DNA of 64,000 bases, from contig BDSI01000078.1 of NCBI GenBank assembly GCA_003117195.1, positions 547,126 to 611,125 on the forward strand. The letters are read 5' to 3'. The notes beneath the pieces were generated by a model, which searched no databases, was not told the origin of the DNA, and was given only the letters and a program-made list of their open reading frames with translations. Positions 50,516 to 62,818 of the stretch are shown here, piece after piece (position 1 is the stretch's first letter; every line of letters starts with the position of its first letter). Source of the stretch: Eudorina sp. 2006-703-Eu-15. Taxonomy: Eukaryota > Chlorophyta > Chlorophyceae > Chlamydomonadales > Volvocaceae. The translations under genes were made by a program, and so were the position numbers.

Positions 50516-53500
50516 CCTCCCCTCCCCTCCCCTCCCCCCCCCTCCCCTCCCCCCCCCCCCCCCTCCCCTCCCCTCCCCTCCCCTCCCCTCCCCCCTCCCT
50601 CGCCCGCGCACCCACTTGCGGATACATGTCCCGTGGAACTCGTGTTTGCAGGGCAGCTGCGTGATGCCCTCGCCCTCCTCGTACTCGCACAGACACACCG
50701 CGCACTGCGGCTCGTCGTCGTCGTCGCTGTCGCACTTGCTGCTGCCGGCGCCGCCGCCGACGACGCCGGCAGCGACACTCGCCGCCGCCGCCGCCGTACT
50801 GCTGGGTGGTGCTGCCGCCGCCGCCGCCGCCGTCGCCGGCCCCGCCGTCACCACCACCGCCGCCGCCGGCGGCACCAGCAGCTGATTGTTAGGAGCCGCA
50901 GGCGGCGGGGGTGCGTTGGCCATCATCGCTGTCTTCTCCGGGCCGTCCTTTTCGATGGCGGCGGCGGCGGCGCCGCCGCCGCTGCCGACGCGGGCCAGCT
51001 CGATGGGACCCACCGCCGTCGTCCGCGGCGACGGCGGCGGCGGCGGCGCCGCCGCCGCCGCGGCTGCGGACGCGTCTGCCGGCGCCGGCGCCGCCTGCTG
51101 CGGTTCGGGTCGGCTCTTGGCGAGCTGCGCCTTCTCCGCCTTCGTTGCCCGGTATTCGTACGAGTGGAAGGTGTCGATGATGTCGGGGGGCACCCCGCGG
51201 TGCCGGGGGGGCATCTGGGCCACCTGCGTGGGGCGAAAGGGGGAGGGGATATAAACTGCCAGGTTCCAGCCCAGCAGATACCCCCCCAGCCCCCCATCAA
51301 CCGTCCCACCTGTACCCGGGCCAGGTTGCCGTCGGGCCCCACCAGGCCGTCCGCCGCCCGGGGCCGGAAGGGCCCCCAGCCGTAGCGCTGCAGCACCCGG
51401 CGACACAGCGTCATCAGCAGGCACAGGATGATGGAGGCGGTGACGCCCAGCACCACCGACATGTACGGATGGAGCCACGTGCGGCTGTAGCGGGGGACGT
51501 ACAGCGTGAGGGTGTAGTTGTACGGGCCCTGGGGGGAGGGGGGGAGAGGGGGAGAGGGGTTAAATTAAAAAAAGAGGGGGAAGAGGGGGGTATAGGAAAT
51601 TGGCAGACAATTTCAAATTGCGGTGCTGCCAGAGCGACCGGGGGAGAGGGGGGGCAAGGGGAGGGGCGTGTGTGTTTGGGGGCGGGGGATATAGAGGAAA
51701 CGGGTCTTGACATAATCAAACGGGTGGGGGAGTAGGGGGACGTAAGTAAAAGGGGGGGGGCCGGGCGGGAGAGAAAGGGGTAATGGGGTTTGGGGGCGTT
51801 GAGACGAGACAGGCAGAGGACGGGGGGCAGTTGCAGAGGAGGGGCCAGAAAGGGCGGGGGACGGGGGGCAAGGCGGGCCGCCCTTGCAAGTAAAAGGCCC
51901 CGGCGAAGTCAGACGATGACTTGACCAACCTCCTGCCGTACCTGCTGTATGTAGTCGCTGTTGTACAGCCCTATCACGTAGCTGTACCCCGACACCAGCT
52001 TCTCGCCGCCGATCTCAATGGGCTTCCAGTACCCGTCGTCCTCAAAGAGCCTGCTGTACGAGATCTGTACGGCGCGGGGGGGGGGGGGCGCACGCAGCGA
52101 ACCGCAAGCATAAAGACGTGTCCGGGGGCCGGGTGGCGGGTGACGGCTCCGACAACACAATGGGTCCCCTCCCCTCCCCAGCCTCTCGCCCCAGGCGCAC
52201 CTTGCACTCCCCCTTTCGGTCGTCGTCCCCCAGCACCCCCCCCCCGGGCCCCCTCGGACCTTGGCTCTGGCAGCAGCACAGTATGAACAAGTCGACCATT
52301 CTCCTCTACCCTCCCTTCCCTCCAACCCCCCCCGGGGACCCGGGGAGGGTGCTTACCCCCTACGTCAATAAAGGCAGCGAAATCGCGAAAACAATCACCG
52401 ATTAACCTCTGGCCCCCTTCCTGCCCCGTCCGCCCACCCACCAGCACGCCGCCCCCCTTCAGGAAGGGATCCGTCTCGTTCATCAGGGAGGCCACCGGCA
52501 CCCGCGGGAAGGCCATTCGGTTGGCGGTTAGCAGTTCGTTGTAGAGGTTCATGGTGTCCGCGACCTTCCACTGCACGATCACGTCGTCCCGGCTGGGGTC
52601 GAACCGGTTGGGGTCCACCTTCGGGGGGGAGGGGGGAGGGAGGGGAACGGGGGAGGGAGGGGAAGGGGGGGAGGGGATACAGGAAATTGGTAGACATATT
52701 CAAACTGCGCTGCTGCCAGAGCAAACGTCCCGTGAAGGTGGGGAGGGGAGAGGGGCGGGGCGGAGCAGGGAAGCATGGGGGGAGGGAAGGCGGGGAGGGG
52801 GAGGGGGCAAGCGGGGCAGGGAGGAGAGGACGGAGTGTGGCAAGGTCACGGTCCCGCTCCACGCGTGTGACCCGCGGAACCCCCCTAGCCCCTCACCCCC
52901 CCTCTCTCACGAACCCCGATGGTACTGTACTACCCCCCGGAACCCTGCCTCCCTCCTCCCGACCCCGACCCCTCCTCCCGACCCCAGCCGGGGTATCCGC
53001 TCACCGTGAAGACGAAGAAGGCCCACCCACCCGGCTTCAGCCGGCCCTGGTCGCCGGTCTCCGAGGGCCCCAGGGTCAGGTTTCGGAGCGTGCCCTCGCA
53101 CAGCGGACCGCCGTACTCTAAAGAGGAGGAGGCGGGGGGCGCGGAAGCAAAACGGGGTGGGGGGTTGGGGTGGGGGTGGTAGGCGGGCGTCACAAAAGAA
53201 GCCGGGGCGGGGGTGGGGTTAGAAAGTCCTAACCGGACGGGGGAGGAGGGCGGGGGAGGGGGGAGATATAAGAAGCTGGTAGACATATTACAACTGCGCA
53301 GGGGGGGAGAGGGGTAAGGACGCGGAAGGACGGTGGGGGCGCTCCCCTGCCCCCCTCACCGTATGGCAACCCCGACGGCGAAACCGCCCTCCCCGCTCCC
53401 TGTCAATACACCCGTCTCCCTCCTCACCCCCCGGGGATGTGTGTTTCCGGAATCCTCTCCCCTTCGCCTCCTGCCGCCAGCCCCCCGCCCCTCCCCGCTC

Positions 53501-56500
53501 TCGCCGGTCTGAGGCTTTTCTTCTCTTTCCAACCCCTCCCCCCTCCGACCCCGCTCTCGCCACCACCCGAGGCGGGCCCCTCGGGGATTGGGCGATCGAC
53601 GCGGGGATTGACCGTACGTACGTTGATTGCACGTGCACCGGAAGTCGGTCGTGGGCGGCACAGGGCCCTCCTTGAGCGTCGTCACCGCCGCCGTACCATC
53701 GTACGGGTCCGTACAAGTCCCCCTGCCGTAGCAGTTGCCCGGGCACAGAGCCGCGCCGGTGCCGCCGCCCATCATGGCGTTGGCCTTCATCGTGTTCCAG
53801 CGGATCTGCGGTTCTCGAGGGCAAGGCAGTGCAGAGAATTACACACGGGCCAGCCCCGAACCGAACAAGTACCAAGGAGGGACCTTGCTGCCGGCTGACA
53901 ATAGGGGCGAGGTGGCCGGCAATAGGGGGCGAGGTGGCCGGCAATAGGGGCGAGGTGGCCGCGCTGCAGACTGTGGCCGCTGGCCCGCGGTGATGACATG
54001 GGTGGCGGGGGTGGGCAGTGGCGATGTCGCGCTATCTGAACAAAGGTGAGGTGGCGGCGGTGTCCGACGGTGTGTGGTGAGGGTGTCAAGGAGGTGGAGG
54101 GCGGTGGGGAGACAAACACCTCTGTGTTGTGTTGTATCGCCGATTGGACCTGGCCGATTCTCGAACGACCTTGAACGACCCAACAGCCCCCCCGCCCCGG
54201 TTCCCACCTGCACAGCCACGTTGGCCGTCGACTGCGCCAACGTCCGCGGGCTGACGCCCGCAAAGCGCACCACGTTGCTCGGGTTGTTGTACACGGCCAC
54301 GTAGAACTCGACCGTCCTGCCGCCGCCGCCGCCGCTTCCATCCGGCGGCGCCGCCGACAGCGTCGTGCCGTACGTCAGATTCCGCCTCAGCACAAAGTGC
54401 AGGTTCTGCTGCAGCCGCACCGACGTCAAGTCCACGTAGATATTGTCGTACAACGGGTACGGCAGCCGGTTCGCGTCCGAGATGTTCTTGGGCATCACGT
54501 ACAGGATGGGGTCGCCGCCGCCGTACACGCCGTCGGGCGGGGGGATGTAGCTGCCGTCGGCTCCGAAACCGCCGGCGCGCGCCATCTCGACCAGCAACGT
54601 GGGGGGACCGGCCTGCGCCTCGGGCCAGCTGGAGGGCAGGGGCACGCTGACCTGCCAGTACGCCCAGGCACCGGCGCTGAGGCTGGCGTTGACGACGTTG
54701 CCGTTGCTGAGGGAGGGCACGGCGGTCTGGCAGTCCACGTCGCCCCACCCGGGCTTGCAGTAACAGACCGGGTTGAGGTACGGAAGGTCCACGCCCTGTG
54801 TTGCGGTGTGTTTGTGTTGTGTTGTGCGTGTCGATGTGGGGCGGGCGGGCGGGAGGAAGGCGGGAGGGCGGGCGGGGGGCGGGCGGGCGGGAGGGGGGCG
54901 GGCGGGGGGCGGGCGGGAGGGAGGGGGGCGGGCGGGGGGCGGGCGGGAGGGAGGGGTATCGGAATTTGGTAGACATAGGGAGTGAGGCCGGCAGCGGGGG
55001 CGGCAGTCGGTTGAATTTAGGCGGTGCTCAACGAGGGCAAGTACCTGTACGTACACGTGTTTAACAAAGTACCCCCCCCCCCCCACACACACACACACAC
55101 ACCCTCCTCATCACCAGCCGCGCCACCCCTCTCGACACCTTCCTCGGCCAGATCCTGGGCGCCACCCCTGGGGCCCGAACCTCCCGCTGCTCCTATCCTC
55201 CCACACAGCCACACAACTCCGACCACCCCGCCTCGCCCTCGCCCTCCCCCCGTTCAGCACCCACCCTGGGCGGGGCGCCGCACGTGCCCATGTCGCTGCC
55301 GCCGCACTCGGGCGCATCGGGTCGGGGTCGCGGGCAGGGCGCCAGCTGCTGAGCGGAGGGCCACACGCAAGTGACCTGGAACTGGAAGGCCGCCCAGGCA
55401 ATGTCCGTGTCCAGGGAGGCCACGGTCACGTACCTGACGGGGTGGACGGCCAGGGTGGGTGGGTTGGGTTGGGTTGGGTTGCGGTTGGTGGCGTGACGGG
55501 GGTGCGGGGTTGAGGGATGCGAGAGGGTTGCGCGGGGCGGGTGTATGAGTGGGATGGGGGGGATGGTGGCTTCGGGGTCCCGACGTGTTGCCGGGTGGAG
55601 GCATGCGAGGATAGTGGGGGTGGCGGTGGTGAGCGGGCGTGTCGGGGGCGTGCGTGAGGGCGCAGTTGCGGCAGCGAAGTGCGGAGAAAGAGGCGGCGGC
55701 ACTCATATCTACACCCCCGCCCCCGACTGCGGGTCCCTAACCCTCGCTGTCCATTTCCTTAACCCCCAAAGCACCCCCCCCGGCCCATCCAGCGATCCTC
55801 CCTCGGGTCCCTCCCCCACTTCACCAGCCACTCCCCTTCATCCCGATAGTCGGATGTACTTCGACTGACAATCATGCTCTCAACCAAGTCCCCCCTCCCT
55901 CCCTCCCTCCATCCCTCGACCCCCCCCCGGCGGGAGGGCACACCCACCCCCTCCTATGTCCACAACCTCCTATGTCTGCCAATGTCCTCCCTCCCCCCGG
56001 CCTCACACGTCTGCCAATTTCCTCCAAACCCCCTCCCCCCCTCACCAGTCGCTGATGCCGCTGCCCCCGTTGGATGCATTCAGCGGCACCAGTATCCGCT
56101 GCAGGGGCCGGATGTTGACCACAGAGTCCGCGTCCACCAGCGTGCCCGCCTGCCCCAGCTGGGGATCGTCCGCGGGGTCGGGTTTGATGTTCACGTAGCC
56201 GCTGGTCAGGAGGGTGGCCTGAGGCGGGGTCGAGGGAGGCAGGGGGGCAAGGTCGAGGGAGGTAGGGGGGCAGGGTCGAGGGAGGGAGGGAGCGGCGTTA
56301 GGGTGACAGCGCTCGAGTGGAGAAACCGATGCTTCAACCCTGCACCGCTACCGCTACTCTCCCAAAAGTCGCCACCCAACCGGTTGCAGACAGGGACCGC
56401 CGACTGGCGCCGGCCCCTCACCCTCCGTGGGTCCCTCCACGTCCCATGCGGGTACACTTGTTCTATAGGTGTCCCGCCCCCCTACCCCTCTCCGTGGTCA

Positions 56501-57539
56501 GCTGATGGCTCGCCGGTGGCTGCCCCCATGGCAGCACAGCTCAATATGCCGTCCAATGTCCTATACCCCCCCCTCATTCCCGGGTTCGATTCTCGGTTTT
56601 GCCTTTTCTGTTTAACCCCTTTCCCCTTACGTCGGGCTGCTGGCCGCGAGCCACAAGGAACAGCAGCATCCGCCTCTCCCGACCGCCCACAGCGGTGCCG
56701 TTGCGGTCCAGGCGCCAGAACTCGAACAGAAGGTAGGCACCGCTGTGTTGGAGCGGAGGAGAGAGGAAGGGGAGAGCGGTGGGAGAAGGGGCGGGAGAGG
56801 GCGCGGGCGGGGGAGGAGTCGGGGTGCGGGTTGGTGAAGGGCTGGCACGCGTTCTTACGACGGTCAGAGGCGAGGAGATGGAGCTTTGGGGTGTCGCCCT
56901 CGCCTCTGAGGCGTACGGAGCAGGGGGTGGGACAGGGGCTGGGTAGGTGAGCGGACCGGAGCTGGGTCCGAGGTCCAGATGTAGGGTCGTAAGGGCGCTT
57001 TTGATCAGCAGAGGACATTTGGGAGAATTACGCTGCAGCAGCGGGGTTATCAGGCTTAGCAGGCGCGTGCGGGCGTGCAGGTCGGACGTACAGCAAGCCG
57101 CTTCCACGCGGAAGGTCAGTTGCCAGCCACGTTACCGTCCGTTACGCACCTGAGATTGGGAAAGCATCCCTCCTGGGCAGCAGCATTAGAGAGCTTCCAA
57201 TACTTGCATGAGTCGTCTTTTGTGGCATTTCCAATAGTAAGGTTTCCGAACGCAAGTGGTTCAAAGCTGATTTGTTGACCTGGTTTGAGCGCCTTACAGG
57301 CATCAACAATGAACGTCGTTGTACCTGCACTCAACGTCACCAAAGGAAACACAAGTTGGCAGGTAGGCTATATATACCAAGAGGCACGCGAGCTGACAAC
57401 CCAGCCCGGAACAATAGATCCTGAGCATAAACTTACAATAAAAAATCAAAGCGATTAAGATGCCATGTCTCAGGGCCGTTTTTGGTAGGAATCTCCCACA
57501 AAGGGAACTGGTAGAGACACTACACCGTTTCGCGTCCAT
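48706..57539 (-). CDS. Single-pass membrane RING-H2 protein with EGF-like ectodomain (putative E3 ubiquitin ligase)
   Basis: Thirteen phase-matched exons encode 1,251 residues: 57539-57437, 57324-57150, 56742-56631, 56218-56046, 55433-55265, 54795-54208, 53805-53622, 53117-53005, 52618-52442, 52064-51942, 51528-51310, 51223-50616, 49717-48706. The N-terminus has a hydrophobic stretch, GILIALIFYC, suiting a signal sequence. The ectodomain has many Cys and N-x-S/T sites. One EGF-like piece (CYCKPGWGDVDC) lies near residue 255, and a fuller one (CPGNCYGRGTC, then CTC and GGPLC) at about 461-508. A membrane helix, VVLGVTASIILCLLMTLC, lies near 663-681, followed by Ala/Pro-rich sequence. The RING-H2 Cys/His ligands fall at 886, 889, 904, 906, 909, 912, 923 and 926 (C3H2C3), split by an intron just before the conserved Trp. 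The Gln/Pro/Ser-rich tail runs to the stop. RING-H2 domains normally recruit E2 enzymes. The substrate and the ligand of the ectodomain are unknown. The ATG follows an in-frame TGA; start confidence is moderate. Confidence 0.8.
50040..50200 (+). repeat. Interspersed intronic repeat, inverted copy with CAG expansion
   Basis: GCTCTGGCAGCAG is followed by (CAG)n, then GCGCAGCTTGAAAATGTCTG, CGCTTTCCTGTACCCC, a pyrimidine run, and GTCAACAAAAACAGCGACTT. Both conserved ends of the intronic repeat family are present in about 150 bp, in the orientation opposite to 51589-51640. It lies in the last intron of the RING gene. A partial copy follows at 50232-50262. Confidence 0.6.
50336..50592 (+). repeat. 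(CCCCT)n pyrimidine tract in the last RING-gene intron
   Basis: About 257 bp of CCCCT pentamers with poly-C interruptions, so (AGGGG)n on the coding strand. Such purine tracts can form G-quadruplex or triplex structures. It lies in the intron that splits the RING domain, right beside the donor of the exon ending at 50616. Confidence 0.9.
51585..51725 (+). repeat. Intronic repeat, full core plus a second partial core
   Basis: TATAGGAAATTGGCAGACAA, TTTCAAATTGCGGTGCTGCC and AGAG form one core (51589-51640). GAGGAAACGGGTCTTGACATAATCAAACGGG (51690-51722) is a second, shorter version, like the one at 8245-8275 in the dynein gene. Confidence 0.6.
52260..52400 (-). repeat. Intronic repeat, inverted, with both conserved ends
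   Basis: GGCTCTGGCAGCAGCACAGT, a GTCGACCATTCTCCTCTACC variant, about 50 pyrimidine-rich bases, then ACGTCAATAAAGGCAGCGAA and ATCGCGAAAA. This is the clearest view of both ends in one short unit. Confidence 0.55.
52672..52732 (+). repeat. Intronic repeat core
   Basis: ATACAGGAAATTGGTAGACA, TATTCAAACTGCGCTGCTGC, CAGAGCAAAC. It is the copy closest to the apparent consensus. A weaker copy follows at 53266-53300, and a partial one (GGAATTTGGTAGACATAGG) at 54960-54980. Confidence 0.65.
54838..54952 (+). repeat. GGCGGGCGGGAGG-type G-rich minisatellite in a RING-gene intron
   Basis: Irregular tandem GGGCGGGCGGGAGG/GGGGGGCGGGCGG units over about 115 bp; the coding strand is C-rich here. Low-complexity intron sequence. 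Confidence 0.8.
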
Positions 57540-59426
57540 CACTATTCAAGCAGTTGAGACGGTCGTGTGCTTCAACAAAGCGTCATAACACACAACCGGC
57601 TGCAAGTCAGCAGGTGAGTAAACACAGCGTAAGACTGGCGAAACATAATGCGGTAAACACTGGAAACTAAGACACGCACTCCAACAACGTCAACCACTAC
57701 ATAGCCGGGGAGCAGAGGAAACGAGCAAAACGGAGAGTGGTCACACAAGTCGTACATTCCGTCCCAGAAGGCTCGTCGAAGAGAGAAAATGCGACATGAG
57801 ACTGCATGGAATAGGGAATACAATACGTAGCCAGTACTGTACATATTGCTGAAGTCCTGCTGCATGGTGTTGTCATGTACTCTTGCTGGTCGGTCGGGAA
57901 TGAGCGGAGGGTTGCAGGGAACAAGGGATCCACTTGGAGATCGGCAACCCTCATAACCGTGTCATTGCCTTCTAAAACATGTTATTTATTCTCCTTTGCA
58001 TTTGAGGCGTCTGTCCCACTGCCTGGTGAAATAGTGCCCACCGGTCATACACATTTCAGCACATTTTTGTCGGCCTCCCCAACAACATACGGGGCTAAAG
58101 GTCTCAGGTCTTGGGCCGCAGAATCTTATTGTCTACATACATCGTCCACGTTTCACTCAGGTGGGCATCACAGTTGATCAACAAAACAATAAGGCAAGCA
58201 CCTCGCTTCATGTCCGAACCTGTCCGAGGGCCCTGAGGCAATGCCCTTGAGCGACACCGAACGTTGAACTGATCTTTCCGACAGAGGGATAAGAACTGTG
58301 CAACTTGCTTGATCGCTGGATAATGTGTGACCTGTCAATGGAGTCAATCACCCACAAATCCCGTCGGAACGTTGTTCGTATGTATGGGGGCCGAGGTCGC
58401 GCGTGCGCGAATCCTCAGCAATTCAAAAATTTAGCCCTGCCGGACACCGTAAAGGGCCGACCACGGAAGGCCCTCGCATAGTGCAAGGCGAAGTCCAACC
58501 ATGCAACCGACGCCATCGGGACCACGTCGAGATGCGGGCCAGGTAAGTATGATTGCACAAGCAAAGATGCCGGACCGCACCCTATCAGCGATCATCAAAA
58601 TAAGTCAATACTGCGATGGTGGGTCCAGGACATCGATTTACCTCGCCGCCAACTTGCCCGTAACGGGGGACTGGGGTCTGGGTATCGGTCTTCTGCACAA
58701 ACCAAAACCCCGAGCAGAGCCGGCAATGCTCATCCGTCCTCAGACCCGCGAAGCGAAGCGGGGTCGCGGCTGCCGGGCCCCGGGGGATTGCAGAGTCACA
58801 TCACTGCCGGAGAACCCCAGCCCACTCTGGCGTGGCGGAGGGGTTGGCTTGACAGAGTCTCCGTGCACGAGAGCTCACAGCCGCCGAGATTACCTCTACC
58901 TCTACCAATGAGGTTCCCCCGGGGCGACAGCACCGCAGACGACTTGCCGCCCAGTGCCAAGCCCACACCCAGGGTTGTGGCCCGTGACGTCATTGGGGGG
59001 AACAGACAAGGGCACCCCTCGCTGCTCGTTGCATCTTTTCATCAGGTATGAGAGACAGTGGACCCCCCTAGCGGGTCGTCGGTGACAGCCGTACGTGACC
59101 TCCGCACCACATACACGCCTCACCACAAACGGATCCGCGCCACTTTGGCATCGCACCGGACAGCGCCCATCCCAACTCCGCTTCCGCGCACCGGCCCCGC
59201 TTCGGCGCACCGACTGAAGCACCCACACCCCGCACCCACTCTTACCAGGGCACCGCCCCGTTCCTGGGGACCAGCCTCCGCCAAGCCTGGAGCCCATCTT
59301 TAACCCTTAGGGCCGCTCGAAATCGAACCCTGAAATGGAACTCGAACCCGTGTGGCGGGTCCTGGATCCTGAATCCGGGATTCAGGGACGCCGGATCGCG
59401 GATCACAGGCCCTCGTGGATCACGCG
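57540..59426. other. Intergenic region: 5' flank of the RING gene and 3' flank of the next gene
   Basis: No supported gene. A plus-strand ATG at 58501 with a GTAAGTATG donor-like site at 58542 opens a short frame, but I cannot find a continuing exon. A minus-strand open stretch at 57572-57954 is Phe/Cys/Ser-rich without recognisable motif. Composition is less GC-rich at 57500-58500 than in the gene bodies. Confidence 0.35.
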
Positions 59427-62400
59427 TCACGTGTCGTACAGGGATGCCCCCGCCCCCGCCCCCGCCGCCCCGCCGCCCTCGGCGCCCCGCAGCAGCGGCC
59501 CCAGGTCGCCCACCCCCGCCTGCACCGCCGCCGCCACCGAGATCTCGCAGCTATGGGTCCAAACCGCCAGCTGCTGCATCAGGTCCTGGAGCCTGGGCAG
59601 GAGAGGGGGTTGTAACAAGGGCGGGAACAGGGACGGGGAGGGGACGGTGTGTGTGTTTAATGTGAGGGTTTAAAAAGACCCTCCCCACAAACCAGCCCAG
59701 GTATCGACATGTTCACCAGATAACCCGCATGAACAAACTTACCAGACGCAGCGGCGGCGAACTAGGAAGCCGCGCGACCACCGTGGTGATGCAAAGCAGA
59801 GAGCTAATTACGAGAGCTAAAGCAAAATTTTTTTAGCTTTAGCGCGTAACTACCTCTCTGCCTGCTTTGCACAACGGTAGAGCTAATTACGAAAGCCGAA
59901 GCTAAAACGGACGTATTACCGACCTATCATGCAGTTGTTGTTGAGCAGCCGACGAGCAGCCATGAAGGTGTTGGGCATAGGACGGCCATGCGGGCATGCG
60001 AGAAGGACAAGAAACATGAGCCAAAGCCTGAGGAGGCAACGAGGGCTAAACGGCAATCAGGCATGTAAGGAAGGGTGCGTGTTTCTCGCGAAGTGTTTCT
60101 CGCGAAGAAGCCCGCCCGTGTGTGGGGATGGGTGCGGGTGCGGGTGCGGGTGTGTGGGGGGAGGAGCTGTGGATGTGGGCGGGTGAGGGTGGCTCGGCTG
60201 GTTGGGGCAGGGGCTCAAACCAGTTGAGGAGGATCGAGGTGCAGCAGGCCCCCGGGGGAGACAAGGGGGCATATCCGGAGATAGGTAGAGGCTCACGTGG
60301 AAGCTGAGCCGCTATCCCCCTTGCTCCTTTGCCGGAGGAGAGAGGGGGCGGAATGCAGGCAGAAGTCCGGGCGTCCGTCCCAGGGACCCCACCGCACGCA
60401 ACCCCGAACCCCATCGCCGCCTGACAGGAAGCCCTGCCCTGGCTGCACCCAGTCGCACCCTCTCGATGGCCCCTTCCCGCACCCCCCCTCCCGCCAATAT
60501 GTGGTCTACCAATGTCGACCCTACCCCGTGGCAATACGGTAATCCCCCACGGATGGAACCTCCCGCCCCCCCCCGCCCGCCCGCCCGCACCTGGAGTTGA
60601 GCCGGAAGGCCGACAGCACCTCCTCCTGCAGCTCCGCCAGTACGGCAGGCACCGCCGCCGCAAGGCCGGAGAAGTAGTTGTAGCGGGGGCTGGTCAAGGC
60701 GGCGCGGACACGCTTAAGGAAGGGCGGGGTTGGGGTTGGGGTTGGGGTTGGGGTTGGGGTTGGGGATGATTTTATTTCGCGATTTCGCCGTCACATTTTG
60801 ACAAGGGGTGGGTGGTGTTTGTGTAGGCGGGGGGCGCTCGGGGGTCAGGGCGAGGTGGCGGGAAGGGACAGGGGAGGACGGATGGCGGGCACATCCCAAA
60901 CCTTACGAAGGATGAGCCCCGCCGTACATCTCGTACCTGCACGTACGTCATGAGCAGCCTCCTCAGCCGCTCGTTGTCGAGTTTGCCGTGCAGTGCGGCT
61001 TGGTGGCGGGGCGACAGCAGGTCCAGAAGGGCCTGATGGATCTCCTGAGGAAGGGGGGGTGGACGCGGGGGAGGAGGAGGAGGGGTGGATGGAGGAGGGG
61101 GTGGATGGGCGGGAGGTGGAAGGGGAAGGGGAAGGCAGGGGGCGGCGTGCGGTTGTGTTCGCACGTGAAACCTTGCCACGCGCCGGCTGCGCAAATTGGA
61201 GAAGGGAGGTACACCGGGGCCCGGAGAAAGGCACAGCAAACACATACACAGAGGCACTTGCACACACCCGCACGCACACCCAAGACCAAACTTGGCTTGG
61301 GTCGGGCGGGCCTCCTCTCTAAACACAACATCAAAACCCCACCCCACCCCCACCCGCGCTCCCACACCCGCACCCCCACCCCCAGCGGCACGTGCGCACC
61401 TGCAGGCACTTGAGCTCTTGGGCGGGGCTGGCGAATACGCGGCTCAGCTGGTAGGTGCTGTCGTGGTCCTGGAGCGAGATGGCGGCCTGAGGGGGGGGCA
61501 GCGGAGCCGGGGGCGGGGGAGAAAGAGAGTAAAGAGGGGATGGGGGAAAGGGGGAAGGGGGGAAGGGGGGGAGGGGGAAGGGGAAGGGGGGAAGGGGGAA
61601 GGGGGGAAGGGGGAAGGGGGGAAGGGGGAAGGGGAAGGGGGAAGGGGGGAAGGGGGGAAGGGGGGAAGGGGGGAAGGGGGGGGGGGGAAGGGGGGAAGGG
61701 GGGAAGGGGGAAGGGGGGAAGGGGGGAAGGGGGGAAGGGGGGAAGGGGGAAGGGGGGAAGGGGGAAGGGGGGAAGGGGGAAGGGGGAAGGGGGGAAGGGG
61801 GGAAGGGGGGAAGGGGGAAGGGGGGAAGGGGGGAAGGGGGGAAGGGGGAAGGGGGGAAGGGGGGAAGGGGGGAAGGGGGGAAGGGGGGAAGGGGGAAGGG
61901 GGGGAGGTAAGGATTGGGGAACCGATGCGTGGGGGGGGAGGGGGGGAGGGGGGAAGGGGGGATGGGGGATAAGTGGGGAAAGAGGGGAGGCGGAAGAGGC
62001 GGGTTAGGTACGGCACGGCACGGTACGGTGCGGTACGGCACGGCACGAGAAGGGAGAGTGCACCCTGTAGAGTAACTGCCGGGCCGGGTAGCGGACCAAT
62101 AGCGAGGGGGGCGCAAAGGCGAGCAGCCGGGCGAAAGGGGGAAACTGGGTAGAGGATGAGGCGGGCCGCAAGCGGGCGCATGCCCGTGCTGCCGCTTGCC
62201 TTTCCCTCTCCCCCATCCCTTTCTCTTCCGCGTCCCCTCCCTTTCCCCCCACCCCCGTCCGGCCCCCTTCCCCTCGCAAATACACACCTGGAGGAGGCCA
62301 CGCTGCAGTTGCAGCACCCGGCCGGAGGCCTGCAGGGACAGGATGACGGGGTACGACAGAGTACGGCAGCGTACGGTAATGTACGACAGGGTATGGCAGG

Positions 62401-62779
62401 TTACTGCGCTGACTGCCAGAGCACGGACATGACGGACGAGGGTTTTGACAAAGCCCCTGGACTGCAACCCCCGGGGCGCTGCCACCCGGCCGGCCACACC
62501 GCTGCACCCACCGCCCACCTCAAGCTTCGGCGCCGCCTCCTGTACGGCAGCCACCATGGCTCGGTGGTGGTACGGCTGCGCGGGATCGCCCAGGTCCGCG
62601 TTCCAGCTGTACCTGTACGGCAGGGGGGATGGAGGGGGGCGCCGCCAGAGTGGGCGTGTGTGACGTGGAGGCGGTTGTGAGAGCGGGAGAGCGTGACATG
62701 CAACGATGCAAGGGGCGTAGCTGAGCCCTTAGGGAAATGCCCGTATGCCACCAGACCGCCCCGGCCCTCACCCCCATAA

Positions 62780-62818
<39 letters not shown>

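Noticed and set aside
58501..58911. Plus-strand 136-residue open frame
   Set aside because: Composition like the surrounding intergenic DNA, no motif, and the only donor-like site leads to no in-phase exon.
60725..60767. Telomere or chromosome end suggested by GGGGTT repeats
   Set aside because: Only about seven units, inside an intron flanked by coding exons on both sides.
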